From assembly GCA_000727475.1 (NCBI GenBank), contig KL647292.1, positions 5,065,162 through 5,129,161 on the forward strand: a stretch of DNA of 64,000 nucleotides, written 5' to 3'. Shown here in pieces: positions 1 to 18,922 of this stretch. Position 1 is the first letter of the stretch; every line of letters begins with the position of its first letter. The notes under the pieces are model-generated. The model ran no database searches. It had not been told where the DNA came from and saw nothing but the letters and a program-made list of their open reading frames with translations. The translations under genes and the position numbers were made by a program. This stretch comes from Sarcocystis neurona (taxonomy: Eukaryota; Apicomplexa; Conoidasida; Eucoccidiorida; Sarcocystidae).

Positions 1-2147
1 TTCTCACACTTAAAGAGAAGGACTTTTGCACTAAGTTCCCTTTCGTTTTCCTCTAGTGCAAATGCCTCCTACCTACTATAGGCCTCTCAGCAACAACAAC
101 AAGGGGCGCTTCGCGGGCATACAAAGCGCAACTGACACCAACAGTCGTGCCCTGCACGAGGTTGTGCAGCAAGAGGAGGAGCCACAGAAGAATAGATAAA
201 CAAGTCCTGCAAAGACTGCATCAGAGAGGAGGAAGTTCTTGTCCAACGGGGCAATCAGACTGAACAGGCTGGTGGGTACGCGGTGTGCGCTGCATTGTGT
301 GTAGGATCCGTGGGGACACACGCTTCGAAGAAAACCGCTGAAAAATGTCTCGCTTTACTGGCAGGAATGTAGGAAGTCTTACCGAGGCAGATACGGCGCT
401 TGACTTCGTCTGGTTGAACGAGGGGCAGACGTCTGCAAGCCCGAAGAGCAGCAGAGCACGCCAGGTTGTTCGGCTTTTTTGGGAAGCAAGCACGTCTCTT
501 GAACGGACCGGAACGCATATGAGTATGCTCGTGGTTATTCGAAGAGTAGAAACCACGTGGCTAACACCGGGTGAGTCGGCGCATCATTGAAGTACGAAAA
601 CGTTTACAGCCAAGCGTCCAGTCGCAGACGTGTGGCTCGGCTCTTAAAGCAACAGCTCCCATCTATATTCTCCCACACATAGACACATATATGTGTGTGG
701 ACCTAGAGAGCTGCGCATACGTAAGGCAGATTACCTATACACCGACAAGTACATACACACGAATATGTTAAGAGAGAAGTGCATGTAGACACGTTTCTGA
801 ACGTGGATAAAGGAACATTTGTACGGTAGTCGCACGTGAGGGAGACTCACGCGCTCAACGCACACATGTGCAATGGAAGGACAAAACTATGCCGGAACAA
901 CCAAAGACGCTGTACAGTCGTCGTCTTCGGGGCGAGGCCAATGCCGCAAGCGGCGCACGAGTTGGTGCGTACAAAGCTACGAGGTTTCCGCGCTCGAGAA
1001 GCGCACACATATGCAATCAGGCAATAAACGCTCTGCGCTCCGGCGCCCCATCCGAGACGCAGTGCGACTGCTGTGAAGGAGCCAGGCACACGCAAAGCAT
1101 ACAGCTCTTGCGAATAGTTTAACCAACGAATAGTCCTCAGATGTGGAGTTTCCCATATCGGCGTTTACGTACCCACTCGAAGCAACAGTTCAAACATGCA
1201 GTCTACAGGGCTGCGTACCATTTGTTCGGGTGCCGCAGTGGAAGCGAAGACACGGTTAAATGACCCGTCGTCAGGAGGGAGACAAGCAAGTGGTGTGCAG
1301 ACTGGCAAACAGGGAAAACAGCAATAACTTTTACGGTATAAATACAAAGAGGAGACTCCTACGGGCCTGCAGAAGTCGAAGACCGAACGTAGAGGTTTTT
1401 GAACCGACGCGTGATGTCGTAGAAGGCGGGCAGCAATGCCTACCAGACGCTCTTTACGAGACGTTCACGAAGAATAGTGAGAGAGGCAAAAGAGCACTAC
1501 CCGCGTCACACCGTCTCTCACGCAGTAATCGCGAAAAGTCCATGTACTCCACAGACGGCCTTTGTTCGCGCACACTACTGGTGAGCTGCTCCTATTACAA
1601 AGGCAGACAAAATTTGGCTAACCCACAGGAGCAGCTTCAAACGCGAGCTTGAAGAAATTATCTCGCCCTCTTGGGTGAAAAATCATTTCTTCCACTGGAA
1701 GCGGCCGCCTAGCCCATGCAGAAAAAAAGTGCCCGACCGCCACGACTGTCCCCAGCACTGCGACTGCTGCCCGACGTAGGCCGTACAGACACATACACAG
1801 AGACTTACGTGTCCACCGCGGACGTGTGGTGCGTACATGTACAAAGCGAGGTGTCCTGCTACGCAGGTGTACACCTACGTCCCACGCTCAAGCGAAGTCC
1901 TGCTAAGCAGAGGCCTGTGTGTTTGAACAGAAACGTACATATATGCATACGTCGTCTCCGATTACTTGACTGCTCACCAGATACAGGGCCACGGAAGTCA
2001 AACTCGATTGTCAACATGTCTGTGTAGTTGCACACGCTGCTCGGTATTACAGCTGGGATCTGGTGAAGGCACACCCGTTGACTGACTCCTCACCTGTGGG
2101 ACGCCTTCTCAGAACTACGTCTCTCAACGAAGCTGCTGTGCAAGCAG
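1..2147. other. Stretch without a firmly supported gene
   Basis: No homology-supported coding region is seen. Two segments deserve a note. On the plus strand, an ATG at 345 in good context (A at -3) opens a frame that runs about 75 codons into a strong donor-like GTGAGT near 571. On the minus strand, a frame at about 300-76 encodes a hydrophobic segment (LLSDAVFAGLVYLFFC) that could be a membrane exon of a gene leaving the window. Neither has a partner exon that I can identify, so no CDS is called. Confidence 0.4.
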
Positions 2148-4748
2148 CTAGACTCTTCCAAATGGCATTCGACTCACCAGTAGCGGAACGAGGCGGGATT
2201 CTGGCGGCTGCTCGAGCGGCTCTTGCCCCTGTTGACGGATGCGGTGCTCCTGCTGCTGACGCTGCCGAGGCGTTCGACGAGCTATCCAGTTCTTCCGTAC
2301 TAGGTTCCTCCGTCCGTCGTCTTGGTGTTGCAGCGTTGGCAGCGTCTCGGAGATTGCATGCCTCGGCGCTGCTGGACCTGCAGTAACCCGGTGAGGGGCA
2401 AGACCAGCAGCAGTGGCACCACCAGCACCGTGCGGACAGGCAGCCAAGTCTCCAGCATTCGTGGGGAGAGCCGCAGCAGTCAAGCGACTCGCAGAAGGGT
2501 CGAGACTTGAAGAAGAAACGCTGCTTCCCATACTACCCACTCTGTTCGACACACTGCTGATACTCAGACCGCTGGAGACGCTGCCTCGTCTTATCGCAGC
2601 AGCGAAACTCCCGGTCTGGCCCTGGCCCATGAAAGATATACCCAGGGTACTTCTGCGTGCGCGACTTTTGTCAACAGGTGACGTACTTCTCTCCTCACTG
2701 CTGACCACCTGCCGGTAGCATTCGCCCATCGTGCTTAAGTCCCCCGGTTTCTGCTCAGGAGCCTCTCTGCACGTCTCAGCGACTTGCTGCTCTGCTGCTC
2801 TCTTCTCCTCTTGTTGCTCTTCCTGTCCGCAGTGCTGCGGGTGCTGCTGGCAGGGTTCTTGTCGCTCATCGGGCTCCTGCTGCTGACTCTGCTGCTGCTG
2901 TGACAGCTGCGCAGCCTTTTCCACGGCGTCGTCCTGCTGCCGTTCGTCTTCGTGCATTTGAAGCTCCTCCTGCTGTCGCTGCAGCTTTCCTGGCTGAGCC
3001 ACCGGAACCTTCCCGTCACACATTCCTTCTTCTCTCTCTGCTGGGCGTTCCTCTGCTTCGCTGCATGCTGCAGCCCCTGCCACTCGGAAGTCCGTCGCCC
3101 TTCGCCGGTCGTCTGCGGCTCTGCCTTCTCCTTCTTTTGCTGTGCTCGCCCCGTATGAAGCTTGAGCGTCGATTGCCAGCCACTCCGCTTCTTCTGCAGC
3201 CGCCTTTGCTTCTTGTTCTTCTTCTTCTTCGTAGTAGTAGTGTTCCTCCGAGTCGATGTCCGCCGGCCTCCGGTCAACGGAGAAACGCACGTCTAGCATC
3301 GACCCTGCCGTTAAAATCCCCCCGTGGCTGCGATACATCAGCAGTGCTGCAACTGCTGCGCATGCACCAGCTGCCGCCCACGCCGCACACAAACTGTACG
3401 CGACCCGAGGGTACAGGTCGGCCGGAAACCAGTTTTGGGACGGCCGCGAGGTCTCAACAACATCAGCAGAGACAGCAGCAGCCGAAGAAGAAGATGATGA
3501 GGAGGGGGAGGGGTCCGCTGTTGCAGACGGAGTATACGGGTGAAGAGGAGAAGGAAAAGAGACAGAAGGGGGAGGAGGAGAAGGAAGACAGTCGTGAACA
3601 GCAGGCGACGCAGGAAGGAAACTGGCGGCAACAGAGGATGATGCGGTCAGGCAAGGAGACGAGGGAAAAGAAGGAGAGTGGCTAGCACGGGAATCAGACG
3701 TTAGCTTTTGGTGACTAAGAAATGGAGGAGAGGAAACGGACTCATCCGGGAGAGAAAGCAGCCAAGAGAAGGAAGAAGGGGAAGACTCTAGGACAGATGC
3801 GTCAAGGAAGTGGGGAAAAGCAACTGAAGCAAAAGAGTTTGTAGAATCCGCTGCAACAACCGGTCCGTCAGTCTTCGCAGCCGCGAGCGGCGCTGCCGGA
3901 CCTGAACTGCAGTAAAAGAAGAAGCGGACGGACGCAGCAAGCAGGAAAATGTAACACCCACAAGAAACGCTTGAAATTGCTGCATCTCTCACTGGGTCAC
4001 GCAGCGTTAGCAGCGAGGCAAGCAAGCGCACTCCACGTAAACAGCCGCCGTCTCCACCTCCACGACTTCTTCTTCGTTCTTCCCCTTCACGCTGTCCCCA
4101 CGGCCATCCTTCTCCTCTTCCTCCTCGTCCTTCTTCTCCTCCTGCAGGGGCAGCAAAAGCTGCTGTGCGCGCTGCTCCACCTGCTGCAAAGGCGAGACAT
4201 GCAGCAGCAGGGGAAGCAGCAAACGCAGCGGAGCCTCGGACCCCAGCACCAAAAGCAGGCGACTCCCGGCCTGCAGAGGCAGCGGCAGCAGGGCCATATG
4301 CCCTCACGCTGGTAGCAGGCCGTATCTTCAAAGCAGCAGCGGAAGCAGGGAAGCCTGCAGTTCCCGCCTTCCCGGCATGAGCAGTAAAAGTGTCACAAAA
4401 CTTCTTTGTCGACGCGGATGAGCACGTCGTTTTACTGGTTGAGTCTGCATTCCGTCCGGCGTCAGGGGATGTGACGTTGTCTTCCTCTTTTGCTGCAGTC
4501 AGCCGGCCTCCTCCTGCAGCGGAAGAGGTGGTCTCGCCTGCCGCAGCGGTATCTCTTGTGGATGCCGGTCCTGCCGCTGCTGCTCCTGCACAAGGCGAAA
4601 GAAATTCCGCGGGGAGAGGATTCAACGCCTGTTCCCCCGGAGACGAGAAAGACGCGCGAGGCGAGTACTGCGGTGTGCTGCTGCTGCTGCTGCTCCACGA
4701 AAAGTTCTCCAGCAGGTTGAAAGACGCAAACGCCCCCGGCGCAGTCAT
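2148..4748 (-). CDS. Hypothetical low-complexity membrane protein
   Basis: The family is not recognised. The frame is open to 4994, where it would begin at a GTG. I chose the ATG at 4748 because it has A at -3 and heads 866 uninterrupted codons. The N-terminal 240 residues are Ala/Ser/Gly-rich. A hydrophobic stretch lies at about residues 257-280 (SSVSCGCYIFLLAASVRFFF), followed by a Ser/Pro-rich loop and a second hydrophobic stretch at about 448-472 (YSLCAAWAAAGACAAVAALL). Next come an acidic Tyr/Glu patch (EEHYYYEEEEE, about 501-511) and a Gln/Glu-rich region at about 590-660. The tail is Ser-rich and basic. Two spans with a variable loop suggest a membrane protein, but no function can be assigned. 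A GTGAGT immediately after codon 857 (donor at 2177-2172) suggests the coding exon really ends at 2178 and continues in an unseen downstream exon. The Ser/Pro loop (about 3300-4000) is pyrimidine-rich on the coding strand and could itself be an unrecognised intron. Confidence 0.6.
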   Translation of the reverse strand: MTAPGAFASFNLLENFSWSSSSSSTPQYSPRASFSSPGEQALNPLPAEFLSPCAGAAAAGPASTRDTAAAGETTSSAAGGGRLTAAKEEDNVTSPDAGRNADSTSKTTCSSASTKKFCDTFTAHAGKAGTAGFPASAAALKIRPATSVRAYGPAAAASAGRESPAFGAGVRGSAAFAASPAAACLAFAAGGAARTAAFAAPAGGEEGRGGRGEGWPWGQREGEERRRSRGGGDGGCLRGVRLLASLLTLRDPVRDAAISSVSCGCYIFLLAASVRFFFYCSSGPAAPLAAAKTDGPVVAADSTNSFASVAFPHFLDASVLESSPSSFSWLLSLPDESVSSPPFLSHQKLTSDSRASHSPSFPSSPCLTASSSVAASFLPASPAVHDCLPSPPPPSVSFPSPLHPYTPSATADPSPSSSSSSSAAAVSADVVETSRPSQNWFPADLYPRVAYSLCAAWAAAGACAAVAALLMYRSHGGILTAGSMLDVRFSVDRRPADIDSEEHYYYEEEEEQEAKAAAEEAEWLAIDAQASYGASTAKEGEGRAADDRRRATDFRVAGAAACSEAEERPAEREEGMCDGKVPVAQPGKLQRQQEELQMHEDERQQDDAVEKAAQLSQQQQSQQQEPDERQEPCQQHPQHCGQEEQQEEKRAAEQQVAETCREAPEQKPGDLSTMGECYRQVVSSEERSTSPVDKSRARRSTLGISFMGQGQTGSFAAAIRRGSVSSGLSISSVSNRVGSMGSSVSSSSLDPSASRLTAAALPTNAGDLAACPHGAGGATAAGLAPHRVTAGPAAPRHAISETLPTLQHQDDGRRNLVRKNWIARRTPRQRQQQEHRIRQQGQEPLEQPPESRLVPLLVSRMPFGRV

Positions 4749-7482
4749 TCTGTCTGCTCCTCTCCCTGCTGCTGGGGCACGTGCCTCAACCCGCGCTCCC
4801 GCTGGTCCCTGCCGCCCAGACCGTCTCACTACTACAAACCGGCGCGCCTTCCTGCTATTCTCTAGACGCGTCGTCACATGGACACAGGCACCGCGAGACG
4901 GGGCGGCCGGCGCTGCTATTACGACTACGTGCTGCTGACAAGCGTCCGGCAGTACTCCCCGCCGCCAAAAAAGTTGCGGTTTTCTGTCTGTCACTCCCGT
5001 GCTGCGGCTGTTGCTGATGCTTGGCCCTCAGCTGCTGGTGTGTCACTGCTGCTGGCGCTGATGTCTCCGCCACCGCCGTATCTCTCCTCGTGATGCTGCC
5101 GTTTTTTGCTGTTGCTGCTGCTGGCGCCCTCCAGCGGGTGCTGCTGTGACGGAGGCGTGCCACACCGGCGACGCAAATGTTGGAGATATTCACCTTCTTT
5201 CCGCTGTTGTCGCTCCTCCGTGAACTTGTGTCTCCCCCAGCACAATCACTGATTCGTCGAATCGGACGGCTCCTTACGGCGTGCAGTCTCTGTCTCGTCT
5301 CCCTTGTGAGTTTGTAGATGTCTCACTCGCACGCGCACAGCACGCGATCGTCCGCCCTCTTCGCCCCGCCGAGTAGCCAGGGACGACCTTCCCGCCTCAC
5401 GCGTTCTTCGCCAGAGCAGCATCAGCAGTCCAAGCAGAACGAATCCGTGTTCAACGTGTCTATTTGCATCGGGAAGGAAAGGGGGCACTGTACACAGACT
5501 TCTCCTCTGGGAATTATCGCAAAGGTATATAAATGTCTTCTAGGAGACTCCCGTCTTCGAAAAGACGCAGACGATTCTTGGCGTGATGCAGCCTCACTGC
5601 CAGACTCCTACAGAAAGATGTGCTGCTGCTCCAGCTGCAGGAGAGACGCATCCCAATCGCGTACGAGAAACCAAACATCTGGGCTGTGCCCACCTTCCTG
5701 AGCAGCGGGCTGAAATGCGCAACAAGGACTGTGACGCAGAAGTAAAGAGGAGGGCGCGACACAGAAGAATTAATAGAGAGGGAGGAAGGAAAGCAGGGAG
5801 ACTCGTGGGGGACGCTGAAAGTGACCTATGTCATTTACCGGGCAACACACAAGACGCACAAACATCCACTTTGGACCTGGAAATATATGTGTGCAACAGA
5901 AATACGTATACTTTACGAGCAACCAATGTCTTCTTGTATGTAAAGGTGGGTCTATACCACCTGCCTGTGTCACAAATATTTGTTAGAAAACCTGTGGACG
6001 AGTCTAGCACATCTCCACGTTGAGCAAAACCAGTGGGAACGCCCTCCAGGGCCTACGTACGTATGGAAGTGAGTCGTAAGGGTGTCAGCGCAACTGTGCA
6101 GACTAATACGTATATTTGTGTGTACGGACATACCCACACAGAGCCTCTATTCACGCAGAGGTGTACACACACGTACAGAGAGGCCCGTTGCACTGGGGGC
6201 CTACGTCTGGTAGCATTTGTGGATAAATCGAAATAGATGCATGTGAAAAAAGTGCAAAATCGATGTTTCTACTTTTCTGCGCATTCAAAAATGTGCGCAC
6301 ACGCGTACGTGCATCCTTTACCCCACTCACGTCCGCAATCGCCAGAATCCGACTGGCTTCGACGCTTTAAATCCTGACGTCTGCGCGTTATCCGCAAGCA
6401 TGACAATTCCTCGCGCTGAAGCGTGCCCAAAATCCGTCAGTATAATACACGTAATCCGTCTTCATTCTCTGACTCGTGAGCTGGCTACATAATAGAAGAA
6501 AATAATTTATTCTTATCTATACCTACAAATACGTGTGTATATATAGTATCTGTATACAAGCTGCGTTGTCTCTCCCACTCCACGTCAAAACGTCTAGAAT
6601 TTCACGGCCCCCGCGTCCATATCCTATTTACACACGTATACGTGTACACAATTATAGGAACATGCTTTTAAACCCGTATTCGAACGGTATTTTGTGTTGA
6701 AAGCTTCGGCCCCTGCTGCCGGTCAGCCCGAGCAAGTCAATGATTGCACGGCATAAACTCTGACAACCCACTTCGAATCACGAAAAAGTTGTTGGCATTT
6801 TCTCCTGGAAAAGCACGACGAAAGAAGACGACTATTCCCGAATTAACAGGCAAACGGCGAGGGACGCTCGCTGAGCTGCGCGAGAGCGCTGCTACGAAGT
6901 GTAGCATGCGGACGAGCAGTTAAGGGATCGAAGAGACGAATTCACACGTCCTCTTCAGCAGCTCAGAACCAACACTGTCCGGAAGGAGTGAAGAAAGTCA
7001 CTCTGCAAATACTGCCCGTACTGTATTTATACGTGTGTCGCTGGGCATACATACCGATGAAGTATAGAGGGGAGGGGGTATGAGCGTAAGACGAGAGTGA
7101 GTCTACACAATATATACTGGCATATACAAAGAGGGAACGCGCGAAGTGCGCGCATGTATCAGACTTGGGCGCTGCCAAGGACCGTATCTATCGTTGCTCG
7201 CTCTCGCTAGATTCTGACGAGCATTGGAGCTCCCTACCGGGATGCTTAGTATTTATGAATCATGCGAACGGACGCGTGAACGTGAGACGCCAGCACTACA
7301 GCAGGAAGCTGCACCTGAATGTGCACGCGTATACACATTTCTTGCGAGAGGGGGGTCTACTCATGCTCAGAGGAGTCCACGCGAGACGTAGACGGTACAA
7401 GTCGACGATTTAAGTTGCGCGAATCCTCCACACCCCATGAATCAGTACATGCGGACGGTAGAAGTTCCGGCACATATACGTG

Positions 7483-7500
7483 TATATATATATATATATA
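7483..7500. repeat. (TA)n microsatellite
   Basis: A TA run in spacer DNA. Comparable runs occur at 22455-22471, 42482-42500 (PIG-O intron 7), 57941-57960 and 58191-58207 (PIG-O intron 3). Confidence 0.9.
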
Positions 7501-10500
7501 CATACATGTATATACATACACATATACAAGGGTACGCGCTTGCACTTAGACCGATCTACTTGCAGCGTGCGAGAGATCTGCTGTATGTTAAAAAAAACAA
7601 CGTAACTCAGGAGATGCACCTAAACGTGGGGAAATCATCGTATGTCCTACTTACAAGTGTGCTCGTCGGCGCGTATTCCGTGGCAAGGAAAACACCAACA
7701 GTCTTACGTGTGCACATACATATTTTTTGTTGGTATAGGGGCACGAACGTGTCTTGTTCGTGTACCGATAGGAGCATGAGCACAGCTTGTTCGAGGAGTC
7801 GTCGCGTTGGTATCCAAACAATCGTATACAGTCAAAAGGAGAGAGCTTCCACCGAGACGCGACATGCCACCAGAATAATACATTAGTACGGCGCGTACGC
7901 GCGTACTGCAGGTATGCACCTGTATGAATACATATCCTCATATTTTATATGTGTACACACATATCTAGTGGATAATGTGTGTATGCGTACGCACGGCTTG
8001 ACTGTCAAACGGCTGTACGCAGAGTTTAATTACACACACAGCCAGCAACAAATGAATACATCGTCGCCCCCGACATATTTGAACATAAAACTCCTTAGTC
8101 CTTTTTTCGCCCGCTACAAATACCAACAGAAAACTCCTTACTCCTCCTTGAGTTTTAGCCTCCACTGCACAGAACTACTTGTATAACTCCAGTGTTTGCA
8201 AGAGTGAATTCCACAACGCTTGAACAAACGCAGACTCTCAAAATAACGCCTATTTTCGTATGTGTGTGAAGACGCAGGCATATGTATATGCACATATATA
8301 TATATATATAGGGACATGTAGAGATGTCGATGTGTGTACACATATATAGTAGATGCCATCACGATGGTTGCCTGCACGCACGGAGAGTCGTATGCGTGTA
8401 TGTTACTTAATACACGGTGATATGGACAAGTAGTGCGACTTTAAAGATCTTCACACGTGTGTGCACAAACGTGTTTAAAGGTTTGTCTTCCGCGGGTGGT
8501 GTGTGGAGTGAAGCACCGACGCTGCTTTTGGAGAGTGAGAGCTTCGTGTGTATGTGGTTGTCATGCAAGGCAGGGAAATAAGTCTTCACACACTCAGATG
8601 CATTGGTGGATAGATACGTATATTCGTATATATACCGTCGAAGTCTATATATATGCCCGTGGGACAACCGGTGTTTTTGCGTTTTCGAACGCGGAGCGAT
8701 ATTTCCATTCCCTTGTCCTAGTCAAGCTTGATACAGGCGGAAGACGCGTGATTTATTCGTGCACCACAAGTCTGTGTTGGCACTGTTATATGGTTGCCAC
8801 AGATTTGCACATATATGTGGACTCATGTGCATGTACGTGTTCGTGGAGGACGCGGCTTTCAACGATGTGTACGCCCTGAGGTCTCCGTAGTTTGGTTCAG
8901 CATATGCTTCACACCTGTGAAAAAGTGGAGGGTCACCTAAGATGATACATCCTAAAATGTAACCTGACACATGTTTAGACGCATATATACTTGCGTGAAT
9001 GTACGTGTCGATGTCAGATTGTGAAATTGTTAACCTTTAACCGAAACGCACACATTCTTTGCACGGCAGACTTATTCCGTGATGTTGGTACGATCTGTAA
9101 ACTGCACAGTCTAATGTGAAATTCGTTCACAAAACCGTGTAAAATTGCAGTGCCAGGCGAAGAAAGATCATCGCAGAGCACAGACTGCATTACCGCGGCA
9201 TGACAAAGGAGATGGGCGACCGCGATATCTTCCTAATAAACATAATCTATCATCTTCCACCACAGCAGACCAGAGTTTCTGCGCCTGTGTAAACGTATCC
9301 AGTACAGCGGCATATGCATGCACATCTACATGCGTATATACATATATATATACACACTTAGACACAGGCGTACATACACCCACAAAATATTTAGGCAAGC
9401 GCGTGGTGCAAGCATCGTACAATAGCTAAGTTTACATTTATGCACGGCGTGAGTACATATTTATATGTACAGAAGGTAGTAGTGTGTACGTGCAGTGAGC
9501 GCAGCATGTTGGAATGGCCGTACAGAGCTCGCGCTCACCTGTGGGTACTTCGGCAGCAGCTTATTGCCGCACATAATCAAGAGAGAAATATTTGACATGC
9601 AGGTATGCTGCCTCACAGTGATACCTTATACATTTGTTTTAGATGGAATGTGTCCCAAGTGCGCGATACAGTTGGATATTGCTCAGGCTTATGTGTAGGA
9701 CAATTTTTAATAGTGAATAGAGGACGACTAGCTGAAAACTTATGAGTCACACTGCAAAATGAGCACGCACAAAATGAGCACGCACAACTGCCTTGCATGT
9801 TTGCCGTGTACACGTTTACACAGCAGTGGCTCGCAAGCAAGGCGGCTTAGTTGCGACCGCTCGCGGAAAGAATACGTGTACACACGTGTACACGTACACA
9901 CACCTTCACAAGCACATCTGAATGTATCCAAGCACACGCCTGCACAGTCCAGCACGTACGTACTCATGACATGAATGTACGTACATGTAGGTATTTACGC
10001 ATACTTGTGAACAAAACACGTGTGCGTATACACTGAAAACAAACTAGAAGCACTTGCTTATCGCTTGTGTGTAATGTGTGCGCAGTAAAAAAGTGGCCGC
10101 GCTCCCGAAGATTATCCGGTTCCCTAGTAGCGGCAGCAGTAGCACAGCGAGCAATGAGTCCTACCAGCAGGACTACTAGCAGCAGGCTGCCTAGTGAATA
10201 GCATTACCAGCATTGGCAGCATCAACTGCAGCAGCGTAGCAACCAGACATTCTCAGAAGCGCCGACAAGAGCATGTTGGTATGATGCTAATGCGCGGGAT
10301 GAAGCTGCCCAAGCTGTACTTCACGGCAGGGTCGGTGCTCAAGCCATCACACAGCTCACCGACTAGAACTTGCTGCTGATGTTCCCGGTATCACAACATG
10401 ACGTGCTGCGGTAGGTGTGGGCCTTGGGTGCTGTCTAGTGACCTTACTCTTGGTGTCACGGTCCCACGCCACGGTGGGTTCGAGTGTCTGTTACACTCTA

Positions 10501-12238
10501 TTCACAAACATGTGCAGGAGCGTTCGCCGCGTGCGCGTATACACATACGTATGCATATCGACATGCACATATGTATGTGTGTAAATCCGCATGTATATAT
10601 CCACAGATAAACCACTAACGTAAACTCACACAAAGCTGTCGCCACGACGTACGTGCGTATGTCTCTGTGCGTGCACTCGTGCAGAGTAGTTCACCACGCT
10701 TTGGCACGTTTAACAGTAGAGAGTCTGTACCTGCTTTTGCCGACATCATCAGGCAAATGACTAAACGGCATTACACGGCTTCTAGTATGTCTCTGCCCTG
10801 TTCCAAGTCGCGTCATTCTGCACATCACGAAGACGTACAACATAACCATAAAAGCATACGTACCGACTTAGAGTTTCCCGCATGCAGAGTCAACACGGTG
10901 CACACAGACACACACACCCACCTGCTACAAATCCATTCAAATATCTGGGAGAAGCTCGTTTCTTCTTGCTAGGCGGTAGATCCAAGGCACTTGCATACAT
11001 ACAAAAATTGAGTTATAACAAAGAAAGTAATGGAGGTTGGTCCCGTTGCATGCACGCGTCAGGCCACGAAGCATCAGGCTTCAATATATCTAAGACCTCT
11101 TGTAAGGCACGCACACTCGCTTGCCCACTTTCAAAGGGCGCACACAGAAGTGCATTGTTATGCTGTATGCAAAGACATACATGCGTATACATCGAGTTCT
11201 CCCACGCGATGCGTACATCCTGTGGATATTTGTGAGTGGCTCTGCTCGATCGTAAATGTATCTCTCGCCACAATTAAATTACAAATACATACATATATGC
11301 ACACACGAGTACACCCAAAGGCATGAGGCGTAATCCACATTTTGCATGCATTTTCTGCAACTTTCCATTACAATCAAGCGTGCCGGCCTTCAGTCCGCCT
11401 CAGCGTATCGTTTTGTGCCTCGCTCCCATTGCTCTGTGATGTCTCACATTGTCTCGCTTCTTTGTGTCTACCTAGCTCTCATCCGTAGCAGGTATATGGG
11501 AGATGTCCGCCTCGTCGACGCCAACAATGCGAGCGACAACAATAGTAGAAGTGACCCCGACAATAAAACATTCCACGAAAACGTTATTACAGTTTTCACA
11601 CACGCCACCTTTTGTGAGTGCATCTGATCAGCTGTTCTCCCCGCTACATTAGCAACTCCAAGGACAGCGTGCGCGCGCCAGGCACACACACGCGTATGTA
11701 CTCGCACAGATGACGGTGCGCACCCACGCATCGGGCGAGACATAAGTGCACACACACGCATTTACTTTAACACGTATATCAATATGAGTGTTTATATTTG
11801 CAGTGCAAAAGGTACACGTGTGACAACTACGCCTGCTGCATCAAGTAGTCCTCCAGTTCGGGGGCTGCACCGGAGCAGATTCGTAGTTGCCAGTCGGTAG
11901 AGGACGGACTTGGAACACCTACCAGGGCCCAAGACCAGTCTTTCTGTCGCAGAAAGATTGTTGACACTCTGACGTTTGTGCCGTGTGCGTGTGTGGGTGC
12001 GTGTGTGTGTACACGTTGAGGTGAGTGCAGCGGTACAGTCAGCCCAAACTCTGATGAATCCTGCAGGACGCACTCGTTATACCTCTCCGTTCTAAACAGA
12101 ATGTACGTGTTTTGTGGAAAGAGTCCCCGCGAGCACACTTATGGTGAGGCACTTCTGTCTCGCGTGCCTCGTGATGGGAAGAGACGTGTGGGGAGTGCCG
12201 TGGGTACGCAGCCTATGTACAGCCGTGAAATGGTGTAG

Positions 12239-12261
12239 CACACACACACACACACACACAC
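12239..12261. repeat. (CA)n microsatellite
   Basis: A perfect run of about eleven CA units, about 240 bp beyond the adenylate kinase stop codon. Confidence 0.95.
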
Positions 12262-12499
12262 GAGTAGGTGAGGCACACTCTGCGCCCTGACAGCTTCAAA
12301 TGCGTGTCTCTGGACAGCGTTTTCTCCGTGTGGGCCCGCAACCAAAGAAGTCGTTGCGTTGAATCGTACTGGGGGCTACGCTGCGCACAGCGGGGCCACA
12401 AAACGCATCTGTGCGTGTGCAGTCGTCACGGCGACGGCTGACTGTGCGCCTGTCTGTATAACAGGTCAGATCTTTCTACTTCTCTGGCTGCGCTGCGCT

Positions 12500-18922
<6,423 letters not shown>

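Larger units (their letters stand above)
4995..12499. other. Spacer between hypothetical gene and adenylate kinase
   Basis: This is about 7.5 kb with no supportable coding region. It contains TA-rich microsatellites (7483-7500 and near 8296), many imperfect TATACACGTA-like words, a degenerate CAG/GCA-rich patch at about 10130-10380 that is broken by stops in every frame, and a tandem 15-bp duplication (aaaatgagcacgcac, twice) at about 9758-9787. It ends at the adenylate kinase stop codon on the minus strand. Short frames are present but none has a domain, a signal peptide or paired splice signals that I trust. Confidence 0.5.

Noticed and set aside
1260..1652. 130-codon plus-strand frame
   Set aside because: It starts at an unremarkable ATG, with no family resemblance and no splice or signal features.
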